This document shows positions 35,533 through 47,144 of a DNA stretch of 64,000 nucleotides, in pieces (position 1 is the first letter of the stretch; every line of letters starts with the position of its first letter). The notes under the pieces are model-generated. The model did not search any database. It had not been told where the DNA came from and was given only the letters and a program-made list of their open reading frames with translations. The stretch spans positions 558,001-622,000 of the forward strand of contig JAEVLN010000015.1 in assembly GCA_018350325.1 (NCBI GenBank). The letters run 5' to 3'. The stretch is from Globodera rostochiensis. Taxonomy: Eukaryota > Nematoda > Chromadorea > Rhabditida > Heteroderidae. A program made the translations under genes and the position numbers.

Positions 35533-37082
35533 TGGGACCAGGAAGGGATGCGGTGGCAGATTTTTTTTGAAGACGTCAGCGGCAACCCTAGTTGAAACTA
35601 GAGCTGGCCGAGATCGGTCGAGATACCCGGTTTCTGGAATCCCGTGTTTTTTAAAAATTTAAATCCCGGTCCCGGTTTTCCAAAAATTAAATTCCGCTTA
35701 ATTTCTATAAAAATTGAGTCATAAAAATTATAAAAAATTTCCCGACAGCGCCTGTCGACGCCTTCGGACCCATCAACACATTGTCAATCCCGGTTAATCC
35801 GGGTCCCGGTCTCGGCTTTTACCAAAACCGCCGGTCCCGTCCTACTCGTGTTGAAAAAGGGACATAACCTGCCGAAAAATGAAAAAAGAATTTCCTAAGA
35901 TCCCCCAAAACGAAAAAATAGGCTAAATTATGCAGTTATTAAACTAATTTGTTTACAAATTTCTCAAAAATTTTCTGTGGCATTTGGAAAGCGTTTGTGT
36001 AAGTCTCTCTATTTAAGCCCCCTCCCTAACCCTAACCCCTCGAACTCCAAAAAATAAGAAAATAAAGGATTGGCCATATTGACAGCATTTCTTAACAAAA
36101 ATATTTGTAATTTTGGCGGCATCGCCTATCGACACCGGAGTTGCACCGCTTAAAACTAAAAAAATTTTTTCCAAATGATCTGAAAAAAATATTCTAGAAA
36201 ATAGAGATAAGCCAACATTTTTTTTTGAAATTATCTCTTATTCTCTTGCCAATATTTTTCTAAAATTTTTTGGCACGCACTTGCGGTAAATTTCTGATAT
36301 ATAATTGAAGGGGGCGGCGACAAGCGCCACCGGGAAAAATTTTGAACATTTTTATTAGAAAAATTGCGCAAAAATTTCGAAAATTTTGCCGATTTTCGAA
36401 TTATTCAAAAATAAAAGTTTTTTTAAAAGCTTTAAATAAATTCTCCCTTTTTTTAATCAGCCCGTCCTCCCGAGGATGGTGTGCGTGGTTACGTTTATGG
36501 TGAATTTGTCTATATTTTGTTGTTGTGTTAAAATTGTCTTTTAGTGAAATGTTCTGTGTTTGGTGAACGGCCAATTTGTACAAAAAAACATTGCGGCATT
36601 TTCTATTACGAAGTGAACATCGTAAAGAAATCAGCGTAATTCTGAACAATTATTTATTTAACACCCCACACAAATAGTGAAGCTCTGAACTCATAAATGC
36701 CCAAGGGGGGGGGGGTCGGTTCGGCGCTGCGAAGTGATATTTGTTCGCGGCGACTCAATTTGTTAAGAAAAATAGGTCCAAGAATTACATTTGCTATGTT
36801 ATTTCTCTTTCTACTTTTTCTTTCGCTAAGAAAATTTTCTTCAAAATTTAGGGATTTTGGTGCGAAGTTGCTATAGTGGGGAGCAGAGATCGAGATTTCA
36901 AATGACAAGGGCAAGGGCAACACGGGCTAAAAACCCGTGAACCCCCGTGCTCGATCTCTATTGGGGAGTGCGGCGATGGGGGGAGGGGTCTGACCCCCCC
37001 CCCTTGGCCATGTATGTCTGAAATATAATATATTATCAATTAAATTGTGTGCTTTTCCTGTTTTAAATTGCATTTAATTTAG
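35533..37082. other. Long repeat-filled interval
   Basis: Holds an ATCGGTCGAGA/CCCGGT-type repeat (35605-35850, also at 54940-55050), hairpin relics near 36117 and 36312, long G runs near 36705 and 36975, and a small hAT-like element at 36884-36960. No convincing exon. Confidence 0.5.
36884..36960. mobile_element. Miniature hAT-like element, 77 bp
   Basis: Ends CAGAGATCGAG and CTCGATCTCTA, with 8-bp flanks GTGGGGAG and TTGGGGAG that match at seven positions. Confidence 0.6.
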
Positions 37083-38272
37083 CGGTGTTTGCATTGGACT
37101 GGCCACCAAACAAATGCCGTTGAGCAATTGCGTCGGGGATGATGACGGCACTTATGCTTACGCAAAACGGGGCGTTTTTTGGGGTTTTGCGGATGCACCG
37201 CGTTACCCGTGTTGTAGTGGACGGTACATTTATGAGGGAGTGCCGTCGTTTACTGTCGGCGACGTCGTCGGCTGCGGCGTCAATTTGGCAACTCGCCAAC
37301 TCATTTATACGAAAAACGGAGAGCGTTTGGGTAAGAAAAGAAAAAGCACAAAATTAATTAATGAGCATTTGTCGATTTTTGCGATTAGCTTTTGCTTGAT
37401 AAAAAGTTTAACAAATCAAAAGCTTTTCTGATTGATAATAACTTTTTGATTGTTTAGCTAATGACAAAGTATTACTGACCAAACTTGAGCGCTTCCATAT
37501 TTTTTTGTTATTTTAATAAATTTATATTTACCCCATTTCAGACACTTCCAATTTATTTGTCGTTTCTGTCGACAATGGCTATCGGACATTTGGCACATTG
37601 GACATTTGGCACACTGACATTTGGCACATTGGACATTTGGCACACTAGTGGAAAAACGGACATTTGGCACACTGGGGGAAAAAAGGACATTTGGCACACT
37701 GGAAATTTCGCACATTGAATGGTTCAGATTCGAATAAAAATACTACCAATCGATTCCTCTCGTCGAGCTGAGTAAGAATTCGCAAAAAGTTTGTGCCGGA
37801 AACCACTATGAAGAAAATTATGAACCACCAAAAGATGGCCAAAATAGGTTGACATTGTGTTTTTTGAGTTTGTTTTGATAATTTATTGAAATTTCGAGTG
37901 CAATTTTAGCCAAATTACTCAACATTGGCTTAATTTCAAATTTATTCATCTATCTAAAATATTGCAAGCTTTTATTGAATGTGTGCGAAATTTATGTGTG
38001 AAACGTCCTTTTTCCCCCCAGTGTGCGAAACGTCCGTTTTTTCACTAGTGTGCGAAATGACCGTGTGCCAAATGTCCAGTGTGCGAAACGTCTTTTTCCC
38101 TCCCAGTGTGCCAAATGTCCGTTTTTTCACTAGTGTGCCAAATGTCCAATGTGCCAAATGTCCGGACACCGTCGACAATTTGTTTCCGTGCGTTTCGATG
38201 TGCGTCCAATTTACCAAAATTGAAGCAAATTTTGGACCGAACTTTAAATTCAATATTGCCGATGCGAGTTAG
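37083..38272 (+). pseudogene. SPRY (B30.2) gene, copy 1, cut by a transposon
   Basis: Exon 37083-37330 encodes VCIGLATKQMPL, DDDGTYAYAKRGVFWGFAD and TVGDVVGCGVNLATRQLIYT-KNGERL, the core of a RanBPM-type SPRY domain. In cyst nematodes this fold is used by the SPRYSEC effectors. The last exon (37552-38272) joins in phase (DTSNLFVVSVDN). It is then interrupted by a 594-bp element and resumes LFPCVSMCVQFTKIEANFG to a TAG stop. The insertion separates the last two beta strands of the domain, so the gene is disrupted. No signal peptide exon was found upstream; RanBPM-like function and effector function are both open. Confidence 0.85.
37577..38170. mobile_element. Mutator-like non-autonomous element in SPRY exon
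   Basis: Flanked by exact 9-bp duplications GTCGACAAT (37568-37576 and 38171-38179). Copy 2 has one GTCGACAAT and no insertion (about 55867-55875), proving the boundaries. Terminal arms consist of GGACATTTGGCACA/CT units and their inverse (37588-37715, 37975-38165). The core includes a segment containing CCAATCGATTCCTCTCGTCG that recurs at 44185 and inside 59117-59512. Confidence 0.9.
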
Positions 38273-38520
38273 AGCAGATGAAGACGATCGACCAATTCGA
38301 TTTGTGATTTTTTGTTTCCGCTAAAAATGCCATGGACTTTTGAATTTAAACCCAAAGTGGAAAGGGGGGGGGGAGACCCTTTACTTTTCTAAAAAAAATG
38401 TGTTTTCAGAAATTTCAACCGCTTCAATTTTGACTGCTAGGGTCCCCCCCCCCCCCTATAATGGTGCCCAACTGACCGACTCCCGAAAACAAATAGCAAT
38501 TGGCTTTCAACATCTTTGAG
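38273..38520. other. SPRY 3' flank
   Basis: 3' flank shared with SPRY copy 2 (55966-56046 and 56804-56945). Contains two long G/C runs near 38370 and 38450. Confidence 0.6.
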
Positions 38521-38530
38521 CATTTACAAT

Positions 38531-39305
38531 GGACGGAGGACGATTCGTTCCCGGCCGATTCGTTCACCCCCGATTCGTTCCCCACCCCCGATTCGTTCTC
38601 TTTACCCCGATTCGTTCCCCTTAATAAAAATGGCAAAAAACCTCAAAATTCGTACAAAACTCGAGCGTAGAACACGAATCGGGGTTCCGTTTTTGCGTAT
38701 GTCGAACCCAGGACCCAAAATTCGAACAATTAGTCGAAAAAAAACTTTTTTTCGAAAAAAATTTTCTAAAAAAAATTTTTTTTTAAAGTTGTTAAAAAGT
38801 TATTTTCAAGGGTTTTTGGGGCTCTAGGGTTACTACTTTGATTCGGTTCCGAACCCCGGACCAGAAATCGAAAAATTTTTCGGAATTTTTTTTTTCTTCA
38901 AAATCTATTTTCTGCAACAAAACCATTCAAAACACAATTCGTCAACTCTTCCGATCATCCTTACATCAAATTTGAACCTTTTAACGACTTTAAAAAAAAA
39001 AATTTTTTTTCGAAAAATTTTTTTTTTTTTTGGAAAAAAGTTTTTTTTTGGAAAAAATTTTTTTTCGACCAATTGTTCGAATTTTGGGTCCTGGGTTCGA
39101 CATACGCAAAAACGGAACCCGGATTCGTGTTCTACGCACGTGTTTGTATGATTTTTTTAGGGTTTTTGTCATTATTAAGGGGAACGAATCGGGGTAAAGA
39201 GAACGAACCGGGGTAAAGAGAACGAATCGGGGTAAAGAGAACGAATCGGGGGTGGGGAACGAATCGGGGGTGAACGAATCGGCCGGGAACGAATCGTCTT
39301 TTTAC
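38531..39305. mobile_element. Mutator-like element with CGATTCGTTCCC arms
   Basis: Flanked by exact 10-bp duplications CATTTACAAT (38521-38530, 39306-39315). The SPRY copy 2 flank has a single CATTTACAAT followed by the same ATGTATCGTAGAAAATTTTG sequence (about 56973), so it is an empty site. Arms are tandem CGATTCGTTCCC-type units (38541-38612) and the inverse (39180-39298). The interior holds A/T runs only. Confidence 0.9.
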
Positions 39306-39799
39306 CATTTACAATATGTATCGTAGAAAATTTTGAGTTTGCTGAAAGTGCCAAACGAAAAACTAATAAGATATTTGTGTATGCCCTTTGAGTTGATTTA
39401 TAAAATAGAGCCCTCGGGGGTCAATTTTTCAACCTCCCCAATAAGGGAGGGAGCTCTATTTAAGGGAGGGGGGGGGGGGCTCTATTGTTCAACCTATTTT
39501 TTTAGAAAATTTGAGCAAAATTACAATTTCGTGAACTTAAAGTTATGACTAGGGTTGTTCCGGGGGGGGGCAGGGACGGGGATCCCCGGTCTCATCCCCG
39601 CCGGGGACGGGGATGAAAATGCACCCCTAAAACCCGCCCAATCTAAATGGTGTGTAACGAAGTTTTTGTGCAATTTTGTCGCAGAAAAAAAATGTTCCGA
39701 CATTTTCTTCGAATTCGCTTTAGAATTGTGCAAAGGTTTCAACAGACCCTTTAACAAATTTTTAAAAGACGATAAAAATTCATAATATGCGGTTCGTCC
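39306..39799. other. Flank shared with SPRY copy 2, then repeat text
   Basis: 39306-39500 matches 56970-57190, including an AACCTCCCCAATAAGGGAGG hairpin-like stretch and G run. 39549-39640 is GGGGACGGGGAT repeat text with a TAGGG start but no right end found. No gene. Confidence 0.5.
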
Positions 39800-39906
39800 T
39801 CATTTCTTTCTCTTTTTGGGCTCACTCGGGCCTTCGTCCGCGTCAAACAGTCTGAAAATTAGAAAATATGGTAAAGACAACGCGTCACGTGAATTCCGCG
39901 AGGTTT

Positions 39907-39965
39907 GTTAGGCTTAGGCCTAACAAATAAGCCACCCTGCATTCTGGCTTGGGGTTTGTAAAGTT
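39907..39965. repeat. Telomere-motif dispersed repeat
   Basis: TTAGGCTTAGG, CCTAAC and CTGGCTTGGGGTTTG in the same order as the arms at 8876-8976, within intron 4 of copy I. Confidence 0.6.
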
Positions 39966-40067
39966 TAGTTCAAAAACCGCTTTAAATTCTCATTTTTTAT
40001 TTTCTCGGTTTAAATGCTCGTCCCAATAAAATTTTTTGATTATTCTATCGGTTTCGGCACCGGAGCA

Positions 40068-40194
40068 AGTAGTGGGGCGAGACGGAGGGCGGAGGAAGAA
40101 GTCTGACGAGCGCCACTGGGGGCGAGCGCGCGGGGACCCGCGGAGCGGGCGCGCGCGGACTTCTTCCGGAGCCCGGAGTCTCGCCCCACCTACT
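40068..40194. repeat. GC-rich hairpin island
   Basis: A strongly GC-rich block of about 127 bp in AT-rich surroundings. Outer arms AGTAGTGGGGCGAGAC and GTCTCGCCCCACCTACT pair, and GAGGAAGAAGTC pairs with GACTTCTTCCGG further in. The centre is GCGCGCGG-rich. No target duplication seen and no match to the other families in this window. Confidence 0.75.
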
Positions 40195-40274
40195 GGCCGC
40201 CGTAGTCGAGTGTGCGGTACTTTGGCTGCTATTTTCCAACTTACTGTCTAACTTTTTCGTTATCGGGCTTTGGT

Positions 40275-40560
40275 TTACATAAAAGTTGTTTTTCCTTAAT
40301 TTTCAAGTTTTTAAACCGGTTCAAAAACCGCTTTAAATTCTCAATTTGATTTTCTATCAATTAATTCCTAATTTTGAAAGCCAATATGAGTGATTTTTCC
40401 CATTTTTTTAATCAGTGGATAACTGAGTCCCCAGTCAAAAAGACACTTCAGTCCCGAGCTCATAACTTGCTTCAAAGTGGCTTCCGCCAAAATATTCTTT
40501 CAGATTCGTGCGTAGGCTTAGAGAGGAGTCGATGATATATAGTAATTTGTGGGATTTGGT
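40275..40560. mobile_element. Solo arm of the long-TIR element
   Basis: Matches the right arm of the 11226-12190 element (TTTTTAAACCGGTTCAAAA, GAGTCCCCAGTCAAAAAGAC, GGAGTCGATGATATATA). It sits in intron 4 of copy I, the same intron occupied in copy E. Confidence 0.65.
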
Positions 40561-42250
40561 GAGGTACACGTATTCTTGAATTTTCCCAGAAAACCTATTA
40601 AAGTGGTTTTTTGAGTTCACCCGTCACCGATGTCCCTGTCGTTGAAGTCCAAAAAGACGCTATTCCACTGCCAAAAATTCCATTCAACCGCCTCCTTTTC
40701 CAACTCGGCCCATTCTTCTTCGTCACGCTCAATTGGACAACGAACCAACAGACAAAGCACCAACGGCCACTTGCGTTTGTCGTCAAAGCGCCGGAACTCC
40801 AATCGCTCCGCCGTCAAATTGTTTTTCAATTCAAATGGCACAATTTCATCAGGCCAATAATAAAGACAGATGATGAAATTGACCGAATAGATCGAATTGA
40901 CAAATTCCTTAGGCGTGGAATAAAGGAATTTAAAGTCCAATTCAAAACAAATTCAAAAAATCACCCTTTTGAGTCCTTCCATTTTTCGCGAATGAAAGGA
41001 GCATTTCAACACTTTCGGAAGGCCATCCCCGCGGGGCGTGTGCAACCATTTGGCCAATGCTTGGCCAGAAGAAGCGCCGGCACCGTCATCGGCCGGAAAT
41101 TCGGGAGAAAGCTCAACGGATTTGATCATTCTGAGTTTCGGGCATTCGCGGAGAATGGTCGGAGCGAATTGGCGCAAACGGTCGAGTTCGGAGGAACGCA
41201 AATAAAATCCGCAAATGTTGTCTTTGATCAATGGCCAAATTCGGTGCCAAATGATTTTCCAACTGCGCTTTTGGATGATGTCTGTCCCAATGTAAAGAGT
41301 TGTCTCTTTGGAGTCGAAAAGTCGGCGAATGCTTTGAAGAAATTCGATGACACTTCGGTCGATGTAACTAAAAGTTTATGTAAAAATCCAACAAATTTAA
41401 ATGCTGAGAATGACCTTATTACAAGGCATTTGAATCTGATCACTTTGTCCGGAAACGGATTTTGTGGAATTGGCAGCGGACGCTCAACTTCATAGTGAAC
41501 GTATTTGACGATTTCAGCGCCCTTTCCGTCAGCTGCGCGACGAATTTGCAATTCACCCAACGACCATTCCTTCAATTTGAAATGCGCGTCCACTAAAAGG
41601 TCAAATCGATCGCTGATCAACGCAACTTTCAGTCCGAGCAAGAGGCCCAAAGAATTTGAACACATCAAACAGAACGTCGTTGCAAATGAAACTGAAAAAT
41701 TATAAATGGTAAAAATAAGATCTTGGTTCTGGTGTAAGGATCCAAAATAAGTAGAGAGACATTTTGAATCCTGGATCTGGATTCTGGATCTGACGGAGGC
41801 CTGGATTTGGATTTTCTGGACAAAAATCCAGATCCAGGAAAATCCAGGTCGTCTGAAGCCCCCGTTGGATCTGGATTTCTGGATCCAGAAAAATCCAGGT
41901 CTGGATCCAGATCTAGGTCGGTCTCTAAAAATAATGACAAACTTTTAAAGTTCTAAAATCTGAAAACATGTATAAACGTGAATTGTTATATAAAAATTAA
42001 GTCATATTCCTTAACATCAACAATTTTTTTCTCAACAATTCGGGTTTAGAGAGAAGAAATTCAGTGTGAACTGCAGTGAACGCCCTACTCCAGGGCATAA
42101 ATTATATACCAATCGCTTTGTCTCGAAAAGCTGTGCACGGAAAAAATAGGTCAAAAGTTTAGGAAATACATTTCAACCGGTGCTTTGAACCACTTAAACT
42201 TGGCCAAAATGGATATTTTTGACCTAAATTGTGTGACTTCCTGCGCACTA

Positions 42251-43100
42251 ATAATATAAAAATTCAATAAAAAAATTAGTTCTTTTAAGCAGGTTAAACT
42301 CCATCTCATCTGCTTTTTTTATACCTTTAGTATCAACAACCTCAAAAGAAAAATTCTTTGAAGAATAGTTAGCAAAAACAGGTTCTATAGTTGTTTCCTC
42401 TTCTGGAGTTACTAAGGAACGAATTCCTCTTTCATACAGCGATCCCCGGTCAAATCGGGGACGGGGATATCGGGGACGGAACAAACCGGGTATCCCGTTT
42501 TCGGGGATAAGCAAACCGTGAACGGGATCCCCGTACGGGGATCCATTTTAGGGGTCCATTTTTTGAAAAAATGCATTTTTTGGGGGGTTTTTATCGAAAT
42601 TTCTTCAAATTAAAGTGCACCCCTAAGAAAAGGCTTTTCTTATGGCAAATATGCACCCCAAAGAAAGAAATTTCACCAAAATTTTGGCAAAATTAAGAAT
42701 TTCGCTTCGAAAATTTCGGAAAAATGAATTTTTTCAAAATTTTTTTGCTCTTTTAATTAAAAAATATTTGAAATTTATTTAAAAAATACATTATTAATGG
42801 GGGAAGAGTATGTGACTAGTGAAACTTCTGAGGTAGCAGAAAAATAAAAACTAAACAAAATACTTCACACGGGTCCAAACCACCGGACTTAAAATCAAAA
42901 GTACAGCACTAACCAGTAGGACATAGTATTTTGTAGTTAAAAAAAATATTTGACCACAAATAAAGTGCAATTTCCATCATCTCAGACCAATAAATGTTTT
43001 CACCGGAAAGTGCCGTCTTGAGGGGTCAATTTTCATCCCCGTCCCCGGGCGGGGATGAGGACCGGAGATCCCTGTTTTCGGAGATAGGCAAACCGGGAAA
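42251..43100. other. Repeat content of copy I intron 1
   Basis: GGGGACGGGGAT/ATCCCCGT-type repeats (42430-42545 and inverse 43020-43080) enclose AT-rich sequence. A tRNA-like box pair on the minus strand is included (A-box near 42904-42920, B-box 42870-42881). This looks like another composite element. Confidence 0.5.
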
Positions 43101-43449
43101 TGGGGAGCGGCGAACCTAGTACAATGATTTGAGCAATTTCCTGTTACATTAAGCATTTTTAGCAATTTTTTTTCGCGCGAGATTTTTCAAATTTTTGGGA
43201 AAATAGGCGGGGGCGTCGGCGGTAGCAAAAGTTCCGAATTCAATAAAATAAGGAGGGACCTGAAACAAGGGCATTAAATGTTTAAATTGAGACTTTTCAA
43301 ATAAGGACAAAGCAAATTTTTTTTTTGGGGGGAGGGGTTCAAAACGCGCTAAATTCCACCCTCCCTGCCTCGTCTACCCTTCGCCTTTCGAATAAAAACA
43401 CTCACATTTCTTTCAGTCGTTTCTCCACTTTCTTCGGATTGTCCGACAT

Positions 43450-44690
43450 TTATTTTTGTTGTTGTAAATCCAAATGATTTTTTCTGGTTCCAATCAGCTA
43501 AAACTAAAAATATGGCGTTTTATACTATTATAAAAACAGAAAGCAAGACAAAAAGCCGAATTCTAGGCCAAAAATCCCACTTCAATGGCCTAAAACGATC
43601 AAATGCCCCGGGTCAAACAATTAAATAAAGCTATATTAATTAATTGGGTAAGGTCAAAATCAAATGTCAAAAAAAGAGCGAATGAAAGAGAAAGGCAAAA
43701 TGTGGAAAATTGTGTTGACCTTATGCCCTCTTAAAAAGGCCAACATTTGGGGGAAAATCAAAATGATTGTTCGGGGCTTTGTGCCGTCCGTATGTATGGG
43801 AATTTTGCTGTCGGTTCATTGACTCCCCCCTCCCCCATCAATCCTTTCAAAAATGGATTATTTGGGCGGGGATTTATTTATGCACTGATATGCCAATTTA
43901 TCTAACAAAATATTCAATATGTTTTACAATTAAATCAGCGCCGTTAGGGCCAATACAGCTCCCATTTAAACGCTAAAATCAAAGGGGAGGGAGGAGCCAA
44001 ATCGAAAAGTGCCGACATTTTTTGGTTGAACGCAAAGTTGAATAGGAGGTTTTTAATAATACGGCTATCGGACATTGGTACACATTTAGCACATTGGACA
44101 TTTCGCACACTGGGGGGGGGGGGGGAAGGACATTTCGCACATCGCTCGCCCATTGAATAGGTCAGATTCGAATAAAAAAACTACCAATCGATTCCTCTCG
44201 TAGAGCTGAGAAAGAATCCGCAAAAAGTTTGTGCCGGGAGTCTCTATTAAGAAAGTTATGAGCCACCAAAAGTTGGCCAAAAAAGGAAACGAATTGATGG
44301 GGTACGAATCGGTGGGGAACAAATCGATATTTTACCCTAAGAACTTGTTTTTTAAATTTTGGTACTCAAAAAAGGGAATTGCACCCCCCTAAAAATTGAT
44401 TTTTTTTTCGATACCCCCAAGGCAAAACCTTATTTGTTAGATGCGTGCCTGCCCACTGTCTTAAAATTTGTTTATAATCCAGGGTGGCGGATTTTTCATA
44501 GTTTTTGTATTAAACAAATAAATTCAATAGGGAGAGAACCCTTTTAGTAAACATTTTCGAAATATTAATATATAAAGAAAAATAGTCTGAATATGTTATT
44601 TGTAGAGCCCGGACAGGACAGGAGTCCTGCCAGGATTTTCCAGGACTCCTGATCCGGAATCCTGGTATTTTCGACGAAGCACCAGGATCA
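43450..44690. other. Upstream region of copy I and repeat debris
   Basis: 43540-43980 is closely similar to 60950-61350 upstream of copy K, including TCCCACTTCAATGGCCTAAA and GGATTATTTGGGCGG. This is a shared promoter-side segment. 44060-44290 is a broken copy of the 37577-38170 element core with a 13-nt G run near 44110. Confidence 0.55.
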
Positions 44691-44694
44691 GGAT

Positions 44695-44840
44695 ATCCTT
44701 CCAAAAATCTGATCCGGGAATCTCAGATCAGGATCCTGGTCATTTCCAAAATCCTGATCCGGGAATCTCAGATCAGGCTCCTGGTCATTTCCAAAATCCT
44801 GATCCGGGAATCTCAGATCAGGATCTGGAATCCTGTCCGG
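44695..44840. repeat. 62-bp tandem repeat
   Basis: About 2.3 units containing CCTGATCCGGGAATCTCAGA and TCCTGGTCATTTCCAAA. Similar GGATCTGGATT text lies at 41755-41935. Confidence 0.7.
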
Positions 44841-44880
44841 GTAATCGGACCAGGATTTTCAGTTATGTATTGGGGAAACG

Positions 44881-45617
44881 GCCCAACTGAGTCTGGCCAA
44901 CTGAGTCTGGGCCAACTGAGTCTGGCCGACTGAGTCTGACCAACTGAGTCTGGTGGCCAACTGAGTCTGGTGGCCAACTGAGTCTGGTTGGCAGGAAAAA
45001 ATTTTGAACTTAATTTTGTAAAATAAAAAGTCAACAAACATATCCTAAAAAAATATCTTTCTTAAACAAACTTCCGAGAAGTACTCCGGGGTTATCGAGA
45101 ACGGAATCACGAATATGACATCAGATTTATCATTTGACATCATCCAATCTATGATTTCAACATTTATGATTTTTTGAAAAATTTCTATTTGTTATCCGTT
45201 TTTACACTAATAGGCTTAGGCCTAAGCCTAACAAACCCCAAGCCAGGGTGCCTTAGGTCTAAGCCTAACGAACCCCAGGTATCATTTTTTGGGCGACCAT
45301 CAATATGCCATACAAAATCAAAACGCCCAAAGAATAATCGATTTTCTCACAGGAATTTCCAAAATTATCACATGAAGATTCAATGATTGTTTTATTTAGT
45401 TTTAGTTGTTGATTATGTTTGTTTGCTTTAATTTTTGTTTAAGAAAGATATTTTTTTTAGGATACGTTTTTTGACTTTCTTTATTTAAGTTCAAAATTTT
45501 TTCTTACCAACCAGACTCAGTTGGCCGTGCTCTAGTGTAGGGAAAGCAGGAGCAGAGACTCAGTTGGCCACCAGACTCAGTTGGCCAGACTCAGTCGGCC
45601 AGACTCAGTTGGCCCAG
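44881..45617. mobile_element. TIR element with CCAACTGAGTCTGG tandem ends
   Basis: The left end has seven CCAACTGAGTCTGG-type units (44881-44992) and the right end has the inverse units (45518-45617). The arms continue inward (TTTTGAACTTAATTTTGTAA against its inverse near 45490, and a TTCTTAAACAAAC pair). The interior carries the telomere-motif repeat at 45209-45285. Target duplication not identified. Confidence 0.75.
45209..45285. repeat. Telomere-motif dispersed repeat
   Basis: TAGGCTTAGG then CCTAAGCCTAAC, followed by AACCCCAAGCCAGGGTG and further GTCTAAGCC. Same modules as 8876-8976. Confidence 0.65.
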
Positions 45618-45627
45618 ACTCGTGAAC

Positions 45628-45690
45628 TGGTGGTGTAGTGGTTTGCGATGGTGATCGGAATCTTTTGTGTTGCGGTTCAAACTCCGACTA
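45628..45690 (+). repeat. tRNA-derived SINE-like head
   Basis: A-box-like TGGTGTAGTGGTT (45630-45642) and B-box-like GCGGTTCAAACTCC (45672-45685). The ends do not pair into an acceptor stem, so I do not call a tRNA. Confidence 0.5.
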
Positions 45691-45897
45691 CGTAAATATT
45701 TTTTATGACTTTTCGGTGATCTATAGTCAAATAACCAATCTCAAAAAACTTCTCAAATTCTATCCAATTTGCCGTATTTACAACTTTTTAGAATTTTCAT
45801 TTTTGGTTGGACAAAATCACCGACTTTTTAAAAAAATCAATTTGGGGGGGGGGGCTACGTGAGGTTATAGAGACGAACAAACAACGAGCCGAGTAAG

Positions 45898-46036
45898 CCA
45901 AAACCGGACATTTCGCCGAAATTGGGGAGGGGCCAAAACCGGACCTTTCGCCGAAATTGGGGAGGGGCTAAAACCGGACCTTTCGCCGAAATTGGGGAGG
46001 GGCTAAAACCGGACATTCCGCCGAAATTGGGGAGGG
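45898..46036. repeat. 35-bp minisatellite, four units
   Basis: Units contain AAAACCGGAC, TTTCGCCGAAATTGGGGAGG. A single related unit lies at 62583-62615. Confidence 0.8.
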
Positions 46037-46292
46037 GGGGATTACGAGTTCAACAGCGCTTTAGTTCCCTTTAACTTTCTCAGACAATAAAAATTTATTG
46101 CTGGCTAAACGTAACAATTCAATGTTTTGTCCATTTATATGTAAGTTTTAATTCCATCCAAAATTTATGCCTTTTCGTCCTCAATTCTTTCTCTTTTTGG
46201 GCTCACTTGGGCCTTCGTTTGCTTCAAGCAGTCTAAAATTAGAAAATAGGAGAAGACAACGAAAGTTAGGAATCGATTTGGGCAATCCTTTG

Positions 46293-46551
46293 TAGGGTTC
46301 GGATAATCGGGTTGGGGCCGGGCGGGCTTTTTTCCGGGCAACCCGAAAGTGGCCGGGCGGGCTTTTTTCCGGGCAACCCGAAAGTGGCCGGGCGGGCTTT
46401 TCCGGGCGGGCTTTTTTCGATTTTTTGTCCGGGCGGGCTTTGCCGGGCGAATACCGGGCTTTAGCCCGGATCGAATATTTCCTAGTCGGGCGCCCGCCCG
46501 GCCGAATGCCCGCCCGTTGCCCGCCCGACCCGGGCGCCCGTCCGAACCCTA
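46293..46551. mobile_element. Small GC-rich hAT-like element
   Basis: Ends TAGGGTTCGGA and TCCGAACCCTA, with exact 8-bp duplications ATCCTTTG (46285-46292, 46552-46559). The interior is GCCCGCCCG/CGGGCGGGC-rich with a direct repeat (46315-46385). Length 259 bp, intron 4 of copy J. Confidence 0.88.
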
Positions 46552-47144
46552 ATCCTTTGGAATTGGGTTCCCGATTGAAAAAAATCTTAAAAATTTAAAA
46601 TGCATGTTTTCTAGGTAAAATATGCATAGAACACGAATCCGAGCTCTGATTTTGCTAATTTTGAACCCCGAATTCGAAAATTTTTCGATTTTTCAGACAC
46701 GTGAAAAATAATTTATGCGCGATATTCAAAAAATGCACGAAAATGTATGTGATAATGAGAAAAAAAAATTGAATCGATAACGGGGTCGAAATGTGCAATA
46801 TAAAAAATTTGTCAACCCAAAAAAAAAAGTTGCTTGCGTTTTGAACTTTTGAAAAATGTTCGAATTCGGTTTTCGACATTCGCAATTGGACCGGGATTAA
46901 CCGGGACGAAAATTCACCCCTAACAAATAAGATCGGTATTTTGCATTTATGGTGGTTGCAGTTGAGGGATTGGTTGGGGTTCAGATCCCCGATATTGCAA
47001 ATGATTTTTTCCCCGGCTTTCTGTGATTTTGTTATATACCCGTCGCCAATGTCCCTGCCGTGGAAGTTAATGAGGATGCTATTCCACTCCAGAGTCCGAT
47101 TCCATTCAATTGTCTCCCTTTCCCACTCGGCCCTATTGTCTTCT

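Larger units (their letters stand above)
39800..43449 (-). pseudogene. F-box-like family member, copy I (2-bp deletion)
   Basis: Exons: 43406-43449, 41415-41691, 40975-41367, 40621-40917, 39800-39851. Exons 1, 3, 4 and 5 are open and in phase ([36 protein letters not shown]). Exon 2 lacks two bases after KFFGP compared with copy L (GAGCAAGAGG against GAGCAAAAGAGG), shifting frame in the F-box-like region. Exon 2 is 277 bp against 276-282 for phase-correct copies, which confirms the loss. Intron 1 is unusually long (1.7 kb) and filled with repeats; intron 4 holds a solo TIR arm and a GC island. Confidence 0.75.

Noticed and set aside
36001..36060. Possible telomere (CCCTAACCCTAACCCC)
   Set aside because: Only two CCCTAA units in a pyrimidine-rich stretch, with no array.
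40036..40251. Open frames on both strands in the GC island
   Set aside because: GC-rich sequence has few stops, and the palindromic structure explains openness on both strands.
45628..45690. Possible tRNA gene
   Set aside because: A and B boxes are present but the ends cannot form an acceptor stem and no anticodon arm is evident.
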